64,000 nt of DNA from Alsobacter ponti (GTDB lineage Bacteria > Pseudomonadota > Alphaproteobacteria > Rhizobiales > Beijerinckiaceae): positions 96,894-160,893 of the forward strand of contig NZ_JANCLU010000011.1 in the NCBI RefSeq assembly GCF_024294805.1, read 5' to 3'. The translations under genes and the position numbers were made by a program. A model generated the notes under the pieces. That model ran no database searches and was not told the origin of the DNA. It saw nothing but the letters and a program-made list of their open reading frames with translations. Below, in pieces: positions 34,219 to 44,108 of the stretch. Each line of letters starts with the position of its first letter. Within the stretch, counting starts at the first letter, position 1.

Positions 34219-35226
34219 TTACGATGCGCCGGAACCGGCGAGATGGCAGGCGACCGGCCAATCGCCCCCGCGCGGTTCGAGCGCCGGAACGCGCTCGCGG
34301 CAGATGGGCTGGGCGATCGGGCAGCGCGGGTGAAAGGCGCAGCCCGGCGGCGGCGCGACGGGGCTCGGCAATTCGCCCCGCACGGCCTCGTCGCGCGAAC
34401 GGCGACGCGGCGTCATCTGCGGCGCGGCCGCGAGGAGCGCCTGCGTGTAAGGATGGCGCGGGGCTGAGAATATGCGCTCGGTCGGCCCGGTCTCCAGAAC
34501 GCGCCCGAGATACATGACAGCCAGGTCGTGCGACACATGACGCACCAGGCGCAAATCGTGCGTGATGAACACCAGCGCCAGCCCGAGCCGCTCCTGAAGC
34601 TCCAGGAAGAGGTTGACGATCTGGGCCTGCACCGACACGTCGAGAGCCGAGACAGGCTCGTCGGCGATGATGAGGGACGGCTCGACGGCGAGCGCGCGGG
34701 CGATGCCGATGCGCTGGCGCTGGCCGCCCGAAAACTCGTGGGGATAGCGATCCGCCGCGTCGCGGGGAAGATGCACGAGGTCGAGCAGCTCCTCCACCCG
34801 CCGCGCCACCGCAGGCCCGCGCGCCAGATCGTGCACCACGAGGGCTTCGCTCAGGCAGTCCCCGACGGACAGGCGCGGGTTCAACGAGCCGTAGGGATCC
34901 TGGAACACCATCTGGACGCGACGGTTGAAGGCGCGCCGCTCCGCGCCTTCGAGCCGCAGCACGTCGACGCCCTCGAAGCGGACCGAACCGTTGTCCGGCT
35001 CCAGCAGCCGCACGAGGCAGCGCGCGAGAGTGGACTTGCCGCAGCCGGATTCACCCACGATGCCGAGAGTGCGGCCGCGCTCCACCGCGAAGCTGACGCC
35101 GTTCACGGCCCGCAGCACCGGGGCGGCTCGGCCGCGAAGGCCGTCCCACGCCGTCCGGCGCAGGGTGAAGCTCTTGCCCAGGTCGTCGACCTCGAGCAGC
35201 GGAGCGGAGGCGGCGACCGCGTTCAT
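34219..35226 (-). CDS. Oligopeptide ABC transporter ATP-binding protein (DppF/OppF type)
   Basis: 335 residues from ATG 35226, overlapping the partner ATPase by four bases. Walker A GESGCGKST (58-66), signature FSGGQRQR, Walker B with IADEPVSALD, and the C-terminal Cys-rich oligopeptide-transporter domain (GCAFHPRCPIAQPICRE) that binds an Fe-S cluster in some members. Works with the other ATPase as a heterodimer at the cytoplasmic face. Confidence 0.95.
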   Translation of the reverse strand: MNAVAASAPLLEVDDLGKSFTLRRTAWDGLRGRAAPVLRAVNGVSFAVERGRTLGIVGESGCGKSTLARCLVRLLEPDNGSVRFEGVDVLRLEGAERRAFNRRVQMVFQDPYGSLNPRLSVGDCLSEALVVHDLARGPAVARRVEELLDLVHLPRDAADRYPHEFSGGQRQRIGIARALAVEPSLIIADEPVSALDVSVQAQIVNLFLELQERLGLALVFITHDLRLVRHVSHDLAVMYLGRVLETGPTERIFSAPRHPYTQALLAAAPQMTPRRRSRDEAVRGELPSPVAPPPGCAFHPRCPIAQPICRERVPALEPRGGDWPVACHLAGSGAS

Positions 35227-36224
35227 GCGACGGTCTCCAGCGCCGCCAGTCGGTCCGCCGCCAGACAGGCGGCCTCCCGTCCCTCGCCGACCAGCATCAG
35301 GGGCGGCGTCGCGGCGCGGCAGGCGTCCATCACGAAAGCGCATCTTGGCGCGAAGGCGCAGCCCACGATGGGTCGATCGAGCCGCGGCGGCTGTCCCTGA
35401 ATCGGGGTCAAGGGCTGGCGCGCCGCTTCTCCGCTCGGCATCGAGCGCAACAGCGCGTGCGTATAGGCATGGCGCGGCGAGGCGAAGACCGCCGAGACGG
35501 GTCCGGATTCGACAACCCTCCCGGCGTACATGACGCAGACGCGGTCGCAGGTTTCGGCGACGACGCCGAGATCGTGCGTGACCAGGATCATCGCCATGCC
35601 CAGATCGGCGACGAGGCCCAGCAGGAGCTTGAGGATCTGGTCCTGGATCGTCACGTCGAGCGCCGTCGTCGGCTCGTCGGCGAGGAGCAAAGAGGGCTCG
35701 GCGGCGAGCGCGATCGCGATCATCGCCCTCTGGCGCATGCCGCCGGAAAACTCGTGAGGATAGTTGTCGAGGCGAACGGACGCCGAGGGGATGCCGACGA
35801 GGTCGAGCAGCTCGACGGCGCGGGCGCGGCGGGCCCGTTCGTCCAGGTTGCGGTGAGCCACGAGGCTCTCGTCGATCTGCTGGGCGATGGTGAGGACCGG
35901 ATTCAGGGCCGTCATCGGCTCCTGGAAAATCATCGCGATCTCCCGGCCGCGCACTTCGCGCAGGCGGCGTTCCGGCGCCGCGAGCAGGTCTTCGCCGCGC
36001 CAGATCACGCGGCCGGAGGCGGTCGCGTTACGGCGCAGCAGCCGCATCAGGGCGCGCAGGGTCACGCTCTTGCCGGACCCGGATTCCCCGACGAGTCCAA
36101 GGACCTCCCCTGCCCCGACGGTAAGCGACACGCCGCTCACCGCGTTGACCGCGCCGCGCGGCGTGTCGAACCGGACGCCGAGATTGTCGACCCGCAGCAC
36201 GGGTTCCGTCAGCCTCGCGCTCAT
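35223..36224 (-). CDS. Oligopeptide ABC transporter ATP-binding protein (DppD/OppD type)
   Basis: 333 residues from ATG 36224. Walker A GESGSGKS (47-54), Q-loop [11 protein letters not shown], signature FSGGMRQR, Walker [12 protein letters not shown], and the C-terminal peptide-transporter extension with [10 protein letters not shown]. Overlaps the permease gene before it and the ATPase gene after it by four bases each, so all four transporter genes downstream of the binding protein are translationally coupled. Confidence 0.95.
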   Translation of the reverse strand: MSARLTEPVLRVDNLGVRFDTPRGAVNAVSGVSLTVGAGEVLGLVGESGSGKSVTLRALMRLLRRNATASGRVIWRGEDLLAAPERRLREVRGREIAMIFQEPMTALNPVLTIAQQIDESLVAHRNLDERARRARAVELLDLVGIPSASVRLDNYPHEFSGGMRQRAMIAIALAAEPSLLLADEPTTALDVTIQDQILKLLLGLVADLGMAMILVTHDLGVVAETCDRVCVMYAGRVVESGPVSAVFASPRHAYTHALLRSMPSGEAARQPLTPIQGQPPRLDRPIVGCAFAPRCAFVMDACRAATPPLMLVGEGREAACLAADRLAALETVA

Positions 36225-37096
36225 CGTTTCACGTCGAGCAGGTCGGCGAGGCCGTCGCCGAGCAGGGAGAAGCCGATGCCGCAAAGGACGATGGCGAAGC
36301 CGGGGAATACGGTGATCCACCACGCCTGGGAGAAGAAGTTCTTGCCGTCGGCGATGAGCACGCCCCACTCGGCCGTCGGCGGCTGCGCCCCCAGCCCGAG
36401 ATAGCCGAGGCTCGACCCGAGCAGGATGGCCAGCGCCATGTCCGTCATCCAGTAGACGAGGACCGGCCGCGCGGCGTTGGGCAGGATGTGCCGGAATAGG
36501 ATGCGCGCCTGGCTGTAGCCGAGAACCTTGGCCGCGGCCACGTAGTCGTACTGCTGCAGCACCATCACCTCGCCGCGCGTCAGCCGCGCATAGAACACCC
36601 AGCCGATCACGCTGACGGCGACATACATGTTGAACAATCCCGGCCCCAGCACCGCGACGATGGCGATGACGATCACGAGGAAGGGAAAGGTCACGACGAG
36701 GTCGACCAGGCGCCCGAACAGAATGTCGGCCCACCCGCCGTAATAGCCGATGAACAGACCGACCAGCGTGCCGATCACCAGCGGCGCGATGGTGGCGAAG
36801 ATCGCGATCTGCAGGTCGATGGTCGACGCTGCGATGGTGCGCGAGAGGATGTCGCGTCCGAACTGGTCCGTGCCGAACGGGTGCGCGAGGCTGGGCGGCG
36901 ACAGAAGCGCCGTGTAGTCGAAGGCGATCGGGTCGTAGGGCGCGATGGCCTCGGGCGCGATGGCGCACAGCAGGAAGAAGCTGACGACGACCACGCCCGC
37001 GAGCAGGGGCGCGGGCACGCGCGTGAGCCGCAATCGCCGGGTCCGCTTGCGGCCGGAGATCTCGCCGGCCGCGTCCTCGGGAAGAGCGGCGCTCAT
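36221..37096 (-). CDS. Oligopeptide ABC transporter permease (DppC/OppC type)
   Basis: 291 residues with a short cytoplasmic N-terminus, TM helix at about 30-52, a periplasmic loop, then five more TM helices. The cytoplasmic EAA loop (about 190-210, AAKVLGYSQARILFRHILPN) docks with the ATPases. N-terminal region typical of the OppC_N domain. Coupled by ATGA overlaps to genes on both sides. Confidence 0.94.
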   Translation of the reverse strand: MSAALPEDAAGEISGRKRTRRLRLTRVPAPLLAGVVVVSFFLLCAIAPEAIAPYDPIAFDYTALLSPPSLAHPFGTDQFGRDILSRTIAASTIDLQIAIFATIAPLVIGTLVGLFIGYYGGWADILFGRLVDLVVTFPFLVIVIAIVAVLGPGLFNMYVAVSVIGWVFYARLTRGEVMVLQQYDYVAAAKVLGYSQARILFRHILPNAARPVLVYWMTDMALAILLGSSLGYLGLGAQPPTAEWGVLIADGKNFFSQAWWITVFPGFAIVLCGIGFSLLGDGLADLLDVKR

Positions 37097-38031
37097 CGCG
37101 TCACCCGCGGATCGAGAGTCATCTGGATCAGGTCCGTCACCAGGAAGACGACGGACACGATCACCGCGAGAACGAGGGTCAGCGCCTGGATCACCGGATA
37201 GTCGCGCGCGAAGATGCTATCGACCATCAGCCGCCCGACCCCCGGCACCGCGAACACGCTCTCGGTGATCACCGCGCCCCCGAGCAACGCTCCGATGTGC
37301 AGCCCCACCAGCGTCACCGTGGTGATCAGCGCGTTCCGCAGCACGTGGCGCATCAGGACGATCTGACGCGGCAGGCCCTTCGCACGGGCGAACTCGACGA
37401 ACTCGGCCTCCAGGACTTCCATCAGCGAGGCCCGCAGGTTGCGCATGATCACGGCGGCGAAGGAGAGCGCCAGCGTGATCGCCGGCAGGAACAGGTGCCA
37501 GAGGTGGTCGAGCATCGTCTCCCCGAAACCGCCGACCGGGAAAATCCGCAGCCACGCCGCAAGCACGGTGAGCAGGACAAGCCCGACATAGAAAATGGGC
37601 GAGGACAGCCCCACCTGGAACACCACGCGGATGACGTAGTCCGGCCAGCGATTGGCGTTGAGCGCGGCGACCAGCGCCAGCGGCACGGCCATCAGCAGGG
37701 CGAAGATGGTGGCGAGCCCCGTCAGCGTCAGCGTCACCGGCAGCCGCTCGGCGATGAGGCGCGTCACCGGAACCCGGTAGGCGATGGACGAGCCGAAATC
37801 CCCTGTGACCGCCCTCTCGAGGAAGAGCAGGAATTGCGTCCAGATCGACCGGTCGAAGCCCATCTGGGCGCGCAGCCTGTTGACCGCTTCGTCCGTCGCG
37901 CGGTCGCCCAGCATGGCGCTGACGGGATCGCCCGGCAGCAGCCTCGTCAGCACGAACACGACGAGCCCGATCAGGATGAAAGTCGGGACGATCTGCAGCA
38001 GCCGGGCTGCGATGTAGCCAGTTTTGTTCAA
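37093..38031 (-). CDS. Oligopeptide ABC transporter permease (DppB/OppB type)
   Basis: 312 residues, six predicted TM helices starting with residues 9-30, and an EAA loop near residue 215 (EFARAKGLPRQIVLMRHVLRNA). The periplasmic loop after the first helix (LPGDPVSAML) is characteristic of DppB proteins. It lies 106 bp after the binding-protein gene, with a strong stem-loop between them that likely allows higher expression of the binding protein. Confidence 0.94.
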   Translation of the reverse strand: MNKTGYIAARLLQIVPTFILIGLVVFVLTRLLPGDPVSAMLGDRATDEAVNRLRAQMGFDRSIWTQFLLFLERAVTGDFGSSIAYRVPVTRLIAERLPVTLTLTGLATIFALLMAVPLALVAALNANRWPDYVIRVVFQVGLSSPIFYVGLVLLTVLAAWLRIFPVGGFGETMLDHLWHLFLPAITLALSFAAVIMRNLRASLMEVLEAEFVEFARAKGLPRQIVLMRHVLRNALITTVTLVGLHIGALLGGAVITESVFAVPGVGRLMVDSIFARDYPVIQALTLVLAVIVSVVFLVTDLIQMTLDPRVTR

Positions 38032-38096
38032 GCTTGTGCGGGTCCGCCGTCATGGGGTCGCGAGACGGGCCGAGCCGGCCCGCCTCCGGGGGATCG

Positions 38097-38124
38097 GGCC
38101 GGCGGCGCTTGCGAGCCGCCGGCC
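38097..38124 (-). promoter_or_regulatory. Intercistronic stem-loop after the binding-protein gene
   Basis: Perfect 10-bp arms GGCCGGCGGC and GCCGCCGGCC with an eight-base loop, between the solute-binding protein and the first permease. Such hairpins in ABC operons protect the upstream mRNA and raise the ratio of binding protein to membrane parts. Confidence 0.7.
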
Positions 38125-38137
38125 GATGAACGCGACG

Positions 38138-39730
38138 TCACTTCTCGACGTAGGCCGCCTCGAACAGGTTGTTGCCGAGCGGGATCTGCACGAAGCCCTT
38201 GGCGTTCTTGCGGAACGCGACCGGATACGGGGTCTCGTAGAGGTACACGATCGGCGCCGCTTCGTTGTAGCGCTGCTGGATCTCCTTGTACTGCTCGGCG
38301 CGGGCCTTGGGATCGGTCTCCCGCTGGCTCTTCTCGAACAGTTCGTCGATGCGCGGATCCTTGAAGTCCGAGTGCAGCGAATGGATGTTCGGCCAGTACG
38401 CGAAATACGACGTGATCTGGCTCGGGTCCGAGATGTCGTTCGTCCAGGCGGCGGTGCGCATCTGGAAGTTCTCTTCCCGATAGCGCGCCGTGCGGGTCGG
38501 GTTGTCGACCGGCTCGATCTTCAGCTTGATGCCGACCTGCGACCACATCTGCTGCACGGCCTGGAGGTCGTTCTGGTCGTCGCTATTGCCGGAGAGCGAG
38601 TAGATCGACACCTCGAAACCATTCGCCAAGCCGGCCTCGGCCAGGAGCGCCTTGGCCTTGGCGGGATCGTACTTGTAGAGATCCTGCCCCACGAACAGCG
38701 GCGTCGTGGAGGACATGAACGACCGCATGGGCTTGCCGAGGCCCAGCGTCGTGATGGCGATCACGGCGTCCTTATTCACGGCGTAGTTCATGGCCTGGCG
38801 AACCTTGACGTTCGCCATCGGGTTCGGCTTGCCGTCCTTGAAGGTCGGGCCGGCGAACATGGTGAGATAGCGGACGCGGGTCGAGGGCCACAGCTCCATG
38901 CGGAGGTTGGCGTCGGACTGCAGTTCCTTCACCCGCGCGTAGGGGATGAACTCCGCGCCGTCGATCTCACCCGCCTTGAGCTTCAGCAGGCGCGTGGAAT
39001 CGTCCGGAATGATCTGGAACTCGAGCTCGTCGAGGTAGGGCAGCGGCTTGCCGTCTTCGCCGGCCTTCCAGTAGTTCGGATTGCGCTTCAGCGTCATGGA
39101 CACGCCGCGCTTCCACGACGTGAGCATGAACGGCCCGGTGCCCACCGGCTTCTCGGCGAAGGCCTTGGCCTTGTCCTCGGGCGTCGCGCCCGGCGTCGCC
39201 TCGAACAGCTTCTGGGGCATGATCGCGCTGTTGAACGTGGCCAGCGCCGCGACCAACGTCGGGTCGGGGTTCTTGAGCTTGAGGACCACCGTCCCAGGCT
39301 CCTTCGCCTCGATGGAGTCGATGGACGCCAGCGACGAGTTCCACGCGCCGGCCTTCGGGTCGCGGGCGCGGTCGAGCGACCACTTGACGTCGGCGGCCGT
39401 CAACGGCGTGCCGTCGGAGAACTTCACGCCCTCGCGCAGCGTCAGCGTGAAGGTCTTCCCGCCGTCCGAGGTTTCCCATTTCGTCGCCAGGCCGGGCTGC
39501 ACGCCGACCCCATCCGCCGTGGGGGTCAGAAGCGTGTCGTAGATGTTGTTCATCACCCAGATGTCGACGTTCGCGTCGTTCAGCACCGGGTCGAGGAACA
39601 GCGAATCGGCGTAGCGCGCATAGATCATCTTGCCGCCGCGAGTCGCGGCATCCGCCGCCAGACTTGCGCCGACGACACCGCTCGCCACGATCAGCGTCGC
39701 GAGGCTCGCCTTCAGGAACGACCTTCTCAT
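38138..39730 (-). CDS. Peptide ABC transporter solute-binding protein (SBP_bac_5)
   Basis: 530 residues. The N-terminus MRRSFLK followed by a hydrophobic stretch to about residue 28 (cut near ADA) fits a twin-arginine signal peptide. The mature protein has the family-5 two-lobe sequence with KFSDGTPLTAADVKWSLDRARDP near residue 100. It captures peptides or a related amide substrate in the periplasm. First gene of the transporter operon, divergent from the GntR regulator across a 161-bp region with an inverted repeat. Confidence 0.94.
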   Translation of the reverse strand: MRRSFLKASLATLIVASGVVGASLAADAATRGGKMIYARYADSLFLDPVLNDANVDIWVMNNIYDTLLTPTADGVGVQPGLATKWETSDGGKTFTLTLREGVKFSDGTPLTAADVKWSLDRARDPKAGAWNSSLASIDSIEAKEPGTVVLKLKNPDPTLVAALATFNSAIMPQKLFEATPGATPEDKAKAFAEKPVGTGPFMLTSWKRGVSMTLKRNPNYWKAGEDGKPLPYLDELEFQIIPDDSTRLLKLKAGEIDGAEFIPYARVKELQSDANLRMELWPSTRVRYLTMFAGPTFKDGKPNPMANVKVRQAMNYAVNKDAVIAITTLGLGKPMRSFMSSTTPLFVGQDLYKYDPAKAKALLAEAGLANGFEVSIYSLSGNSDDQNDLQAVQQMWSQVGIKLKIEPVDNPTRTARYREENFQMRTAAWTNDISDPSQITSYFAYWPNIHSLHSDFKDPRIDELFEKSQRETDPKARAEQYKEIQQRYNEAAPIVYLYETPYPVAFRKNAKGFVQIPLGNNLFEAAYVEK

Positions 39731-39767
39731 CGTACTCCCCTCCTCAAGCGTGGTTCTGTGAACCGTT

Positions 39768-39795
39768 CTGGCTTCCTAGGATGCTAGGTGGCCAG
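39768..39795. promoter_or_regulatory. Inverted repeat in the divergent transporter/GntR region
   Basis: Arms CTGGC-2 nt-CCTAG and CTAGG-2 nt-GCCAG around a 4-bp centre form a 28-bp dyad with ten paired positions, about 40 bp upstream of the binding-protein start and 97 bp upstream of the GntR start. Best operator candidate for the GntR protein. A second weaker dyad, GATAC/GTATC, lies close to the GntR start. Confidence 0.5.
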
Positions 39796-39891
39796 ACCGA
39801 AAGGAGTCAACGGAGTGTTGCCTTGCGCCCTTCAATCATTGCAGGGTGAAAGGGCTCCGATACCGCTTTCCGTATCAACTGCCTAGAACAC

Positions 39892-40860
39892 ATGCCGAGC
39901 GCCCATCTTCTCAGCGACGTCGCCGCCGCTTTGGACCGCAGTCTGCCCATTCCAGTGGCGACGCAGCTGCGCGGGCTGATCGAATACGGCATCGCGTGCG
40001 GCGAATTGCCGGCCGGCGCGCGCCTCCCCTCGGTTCGCGAGCTGGCCATGGCGGGCGGCCTCGCGCCGATGACGGTGGTGTCCGTCTACCGCGACCTGCG
40101 CGAGCGCGGCCTCGTCGACGCGCGGGCCGGTTCTGGCACCTATGTCGCGTCGCAGCGGCCGGAGGGCCGCACGGTCGTCGCCAATATTTGCGCGCACCTC
40201 GACGCCGCCTTGTCGGAGGCCGACAGCGCCGGCATCGCGCCTGCGGAGGTGGCGAGCTTGCTCAACGCCAGGATCGGCCGCGGACGGGCCCGCGAGGGAC
40301 GTCGCCTGACGATCGTGATGGCCGGCGTGTTTGAGACCGCGACCCGCGCCTACGCGCAGGAGATCGCGCGTCATCTGCGCCCGGGCGACAGGGTCGAGGC
40401 CATGACGCTGGAGGCGATGCGTCGCGCTCCGCCCGCCGCCGACCTCGTCGTCACCTTCGCCAACCGCCGCACCGAGGTCGAGGCGCTTCTGGGCGGGCGC
40501 GCCCCGGTCGCCACCGTCAACTTCATCCCCTCCGAGCGCACGCGCACGCTGCTCGCCGCCATCGATCCGCTCGCACGGGTGGGGATCGTGTCGCTCTTCC
40601 CGGAATTCCTGCCGCTGATGAAGCCCGGCGTGCAGCGCTTCGCGCCGCACGTGGCCTCGGTGGAGGCGACGGTGCTGTCCGATCCGAAGCTCGCCGAGCT
40701 GCTGGAGCGGGTCGACGTCGTCGTCTACGCGACGGGGGCGGAGGACGTCCGGAACCGGGTTTCGTCCCACGTCGCCACCATCGAGTACCGGCACGCGCCC
40801 GACCCCCTCTCGGTGCAGACCGTGCTGCTCCCGCAAATCGAACGCATCCGCAACGGCTGA
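39892..40860 (+). CDS. GntR-family regulator with unusual effector domain
   Basis: 322 residues. A GntR winged helix occupies about 12-80 (QLRGLIEYGIACGELPAGARLPSVRELA...GLAPMTVVSVYRDLRERGLV). The C-terminal 230 residues are neither FCD, UTRA nor the aminotransferase domain of MocR; they look like an alpha/beta sensor with repeated strands (LTIVMAGV, DLVVTFANRR, VGIVSLFPEF, VDVVVYATG), resembling a periplasmic-binding-like or aldehyde/ketone-sensing fold. Divergent from the peptide transporter and followed by an SDR and an M20 peptidase, it probably controls both directions. Confidence 0.88.
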   Translation: MPSAHLLSDVAAALDRSLPIPVATQLRGLIEYGIACGELPAGARLPSVRELAMAGGLAPMTVVSVYRDLRERGLVDARAGSGTYVASQRPEGRTVVANICAHLDAALSEADSAGIAPAEVASLLNARIGRGRAREGRRLTIVMAGVFETATRAYAQEIARHLRPGDRVEAMTLEAMRRAPPAADLVVTFANRRTEVEALLGGRAPVATVNFIPSERTRTLLAAIDPLARVGIVSLFPEFLPLMKPGVQRFAPHVASVEATVLSDPKLAELLERVDVVVYATGAEDVRNRVSSHVATIEYRHAPDPLSVQTVLLPQIERIRNG

Positions 40861-40895
40861 GCGCCGCGAAGGCGCGCCCCAACAGGAGACAGGCG

Positions 40896-41642
40896 ATGGA
40901 TATCCGCTTCACGGGCCGCAGGGCCCTCGTCACCGGCGCCGCCCACGGCATCGGCCGTGGCATCGCCGAGGCGCTGGCGCGCGACGGCGCAGAGGTCGTC
41001 GGCGTCGATATCCTGGCCGGCGAGTTGGCCGCGCTCGAAGGAGCGCAGTCAGGCCGCATCCGCGGCGTTCCGGCCGACCTCACGAGCAAGGACCAGGTGT
41101 CGCGGCTCGTCGCCGAGCACGGGCCGTTCGACATCCTCGTCCACAGCGCGGGCGGGGTCTGCGGCCAGGTCGGCCGGCCGCTGGAAGAGATTCCCGAACA
41201 GGACTGGCACGCCATCCTGGCGATCAACATGACCGCCGCGTTCCTCCTGGCCCAGGCGGTCACGCCGGGCATGAAGGCGAAGGGCTACGGACGGATGGTG
41301 ATGATTTCGTCCGGAGCGGGACTGGGCGTCAGCCTCACGGGCATCCAGGCCTATGCGGCGGCAAAGGCCGGCGAGATCGGCCTGACCCGCCAGCTCGCGC
41401 ACGAACTGGGCCAGTACGGCATCACCGTCAACAGCGTCGCGCCGGGCTTCGTGCGCTCGAACCCGACGACGGAACGCCAGTGGGAGAGCTACGGCGAGGA
41501 CGGACAGCGCCAGCTCCTGTCGCGCATCGCGACGCGCCGCCTCGGCAAGGTCGACGACATCGCGAACGCCGTCGCCTTCCTCGTCAGCGAACAGGCGGGC
41601 TGGATCACCGGCCAGACCCTGCCCGTCGACGGGGGCAAGTGA
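40896..41642 (+). CDS. SDR oxidoreductase
   Basis: 248 residues. Cofactor motif TGAAHGIGRG (14-23), Asp37 for NAD preference, HSAGG in place of NNAG, catalytic Ser, and YAAAKAGE with Tyr and Lys. C-terminal substrate region ends with TLPVDGGK. It begins 35 bp after the GntR stop and ends one base before the peptidase start. Substrate unknown; likely a hydroxy or oxo compound produced in the same catabolic route. Confidence 0.9.
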   Translation: MDIRFTGRRALVTGAAHGIGRGIAEALARDGAEVVGVDILAGELAALEGAQSGRIRGVPADLTSKDQVSRLVAEHGPFDILVHSAGGVCGQVGRPLEEIPEQDWHAILAINMTAAFLLAQAVTPGMKAKGYGRMVMISSGAGLGVSLTGIQAYAAAKAGEIGLTRQLAHELGQYGITVNSVAPGFVRSNPTTERQWESYGEDGQRQLLSRIATRRLGKVDDIANAVAFLVSEQAGWITGQTLPVDGGK

Positions 41643-41643
41643 G

Positions 41644-43050
41644 ATGGACGAGGCCACCGTCCCCTCCGCCGACCTCGCCCGGGCCGTCGAAGCCCGACTC
41701 GCCGCCTCGCATGACGACATCGTCGAGCGGCTGAAGAGTTTCGTCGCCATCCCGAGCGTGTCCACCGACCCGGCCTATCGGGACGACGTCGCCAGGGCGG
41801 CGGGCTTCGTCGCGGAGCGGCTGCGCTCCATCGGCCTCGCGGACGCCGCCGTGCGGCCGACCGAAGGCCACCCGGTCGTCACCGCGTCCTGGCGCGGCGC
41901 GCCGGGCAAGCCGACCGTGCTGGTCTATGGCCACTACGACGTGCAGCCGCCGGACCCGCTCGACAAGTGGATATCGAGCCCGTTCGAAGCGTCGATCCGC
42001 GACGGGCGGCTCTACGCGCGCGGCGCCTCCGACGACAAGGGGCCCATGCTCATCCCCATCGAGGTCGCGGCGGCGTTCCTGGCCGAGACCGGACGGCTGC
42101 CGGTCAACCTCGTCTTCCTGTTCGAGGGCGAGGAGGAGGTCAGCAGCGCCCATCTCGAGCCGTTCGTGGCCGCCAACCGCGAGGCCCTGAAAGCGGATTT
42201 CGCGCTCTCGGCCGATGGCGCGCAATGGCGCGCCGACCTCCCGAGCGTCACCGTCGGCAGCCGGGGGATCTGCGCGCTGGAGGTGACGGTGACCGGGGCG
42301 GCGAAGGACCTGCACTCCGGCCGCCATGGCGGGGCCGTCGCCAACCCGATCCAGGTGCTGGCCCGTCTGCTCGCCGGCCTCCACGACGATCGGGGGGCGG
42401 TGGCGGTGCCCGGCTTCTACGACGACGCCGAGCCGGTGACGGAGGCGGAGTTGGCGGCGATCGCGGCCATCCCGTTCGACGAGCGCGCCTATCTCGACTC
42501 CATCGGCGCGCCGGAGGGCGCGGGCGAGAGCGGATACACGCTTCTGCAGCGCAACTGGGTGAGGCCGACGCTGGAATTCAACGGCATCGTCGGTGGCTAC
42601 ACGGGCGCGGGCAAGAAGACCGTCATTCCCTCCCAGGCGAGCGCCAAGATCACGTGCCGGCTCGTGCCGGGGCAGGACCCGAGGCGCATTCCACAACTCG
42701 TGGCGGAAGACCTGCGCCGGCGCGCGCCGCGCGGCGTGACCGTCGACGTTCGGGTGGAGCACGGGGGCGCGGCGTCCTACGCCATCCCGGCTGACCACCC
42801 CGGACTGGTGCTCTCCGAGGACGTTCTGGAATCGGTGCTCGGCCGCCGTCCGGTCCGCGTCCGGATGGGGGCGACGATCCCCATCGGCGAGGTGTTCCGG
42901 CGCGTGCTCGGCATCGACACGGTGTTCTTCTCGTTCGCCACCGTGGACGAGGACTATCACGCGCCCAACGAGTTCTTCCGGCTCTCGAGCCTCGAGTCCG
43001 GGCTGAAAGCCTGGACCCGCTATTTGGCGCGGCTCGGCGAGCGGCCCTAG
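41644..43050 (+). CDS. M20-family dipeptidase/amidohydrolase
   Basis: 468 residues, the length of the dipeptidase branch with an inserted dimerisation domain (about 200-350). Zinc site: His97 and Asp99 in YGHYDVQPPDP, Asp130/131 in GASDDKG, Glu163-165 in FEGEEEVSS. No signal peptide. It cleaves dipeptides or N-acyl amino acids brought in by the neighbouring transporter, by inference. Starts one base after the SDR stop, and converges with the PanE-like gene with a 4-bp overlap. Confidence 0.92.
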   Translation: MDEATVPSADLARAVEARLAASHDDIVERLKSFVAIPSVSTDPAYRDDVARAAGFVAERLRSIGLADAAVRPTEGHPVVTASWRGAPGKPTVLVYGHYDVQPPDPLDKWISSPFEASIRDGRLYARGASDDKGPMLIPIEVAAAFLAETGRLPVNLVFLFEGEEEVSSAHLEPFVAANREALKADFALSADGAQWRADLPSVTVGSRGICALEVTVTGAAKDLHSGRHGGAVANPIQVLARLLAGLHDDRGAVAVPGFYDDAEPVTEAELAAIAAIPFDERAYLDSIGAPEGAGESGYTLLQRNWVRPTLEFNGIVGGYTGAGKKTVIPSQASAKITCRLVPGQDPRRIPQLVAEDLRRRAPRGVTVDVRVEHGGAASYAIPADHPGLVLSEDVLESVLGRRPVRVRMGATIPIGEVFRRVLGIDTVFFSFATVDEDYHAPNEFFRLSSLESGLKAWTRYLARLGERP

Positions 43051-44108
43051 GCCAGCGCCGCCGAGGACGCCGGGAGCATCTCGTCCAGGGTTGCCCAGTC
43101 GAGCGGCCGCCGGCCCTCCTCGATGTCGTGGATGAGCGTGACGAGCCGGTCCAGCGCCGGCGTCGCCACGCCGACCTCGCGGCCGATCCTGCCGATGATG
43201 CCGATCTGGTCGTCGATTTCCGTCCGGCGCTTGCGCACGGCGAGGTCGCGCCAGATGCCGGAGTGGCTCTTCGCCGAGCCCCGGTTGAACGTCACCATCT
43301 CGTCGAGCGCGCGGTCGAGCAGCTCGGGCGGCGCGCCGGGCGCGAAGGCAGCGGGCTCGAACCCGTTGAAGCCGGTCGGCTTGACGCCCTTGGCCGCCGC
43401 GACGGCCATGACCTCGCGGCCGAGCGTCAGCCACACCGGCCTATGACGGGGCGACGCCAGCGCGTCGGCGATCGACTCGTTCGTCAGCGCAGTGCCGAAC
43501 AGCAGCGCCCCGTAGCCGAGCTTGCCCCAGAGATACGACCAGATGTCCGTGGTGAGCACGGCGTCGGGCTCGAATTCCAGCAACAGCCGATGCGCCGCCC
43601 GCACGCGCGGCGTCACGCGCCCGTCCACTTCGCCGACGACGACCGCGCCCCGGTTGCCGCGGATGATACGGCCCGGCCCGAGATAATCCGCGCCGTAGTT
43701 GACGAAGCAACCCATCGTGCGGGCCTCGCCGACGATTTTGGCGATGGTGATCTCGTTGAGGCCATTCTGGGCCGACAGCACGAACCCATCCGCCGCGAGG
43801 TGGGGCGCCAGCGCGCGCGCCGCGGCTTCGGTGTGATGGGCCTTCACCGCCAGCACGATGCAGGTCCACACGCCTTTCACGTTCTCCGGCGTCACCGCCC
43901 GGACGGGAATGGTGTACTGCTCCACCGGACCTTCGATCGTGAGCCCGTCGCGGTTCAGCGCGGCGACGTGGTCGGGATCGGCGTCGACGAACAGCACGTC
44001 CCGCCCTGCCCGCACCCATGCGCCGCCGAGCGTCGCGCCGATCGCCCCCGCGCCCCAGACCAGAATCTGTCCAAGTTCGGGCAGATCCCCGCTCACAGCT
44101 TCGGCCAT
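43047..44108 (-). CDS. 2-dehydropantoate 2-reductase family protein (ApbA/PanE)
   Basis: 353 residues from ATG 44108. NADPH-binding GAGAIGATLGG (19-29), conserved AVKAHHT and the C-terminal helical domain with NRGSAKSHSGIWRDLAVRKRRTE. Members reduce ketopantoate or other 2-oxo acids. Longer than classical PanE (about 300) and embedded in a catabolic region with a creatininase-type hydrolase whose 3' end it overlaps by 16 bp. A function on another alpha-keto acid is therefore more likely than vitamin B5 synthesis. Confidence 0.88.
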   Translation of the reverse strand: MAEAVSGDLPELGQILVWGAGAIGATLGGAWVRAGRDVLFVDADPDHVAALNRDGLTIEGPVEQYTIPVRAVTPENVKGVWTCIVLAVKAHHTEAAARALAPHLAADGFVLSAQNGLNEITIAKIVGEARTMGCFVNYGADYLGPGRIIRGNRGAVVVGEVDGRVTPRVRAAHRLLLEFEPDAVLTTDIWSYLWGKLGYGALLFGTALTNESIADALASPRHRPVWLTLGREVMAVAAAKGVKPTGFNGFEPAAFAPGAPPELLDRALDEMVTFNRGSAKSHSGIWRDLAVRKRRTEIDDQIGIIGRIGREVGVATPALDRLVTLIHDIEEGRRPLDWATLDEMLPASSAALA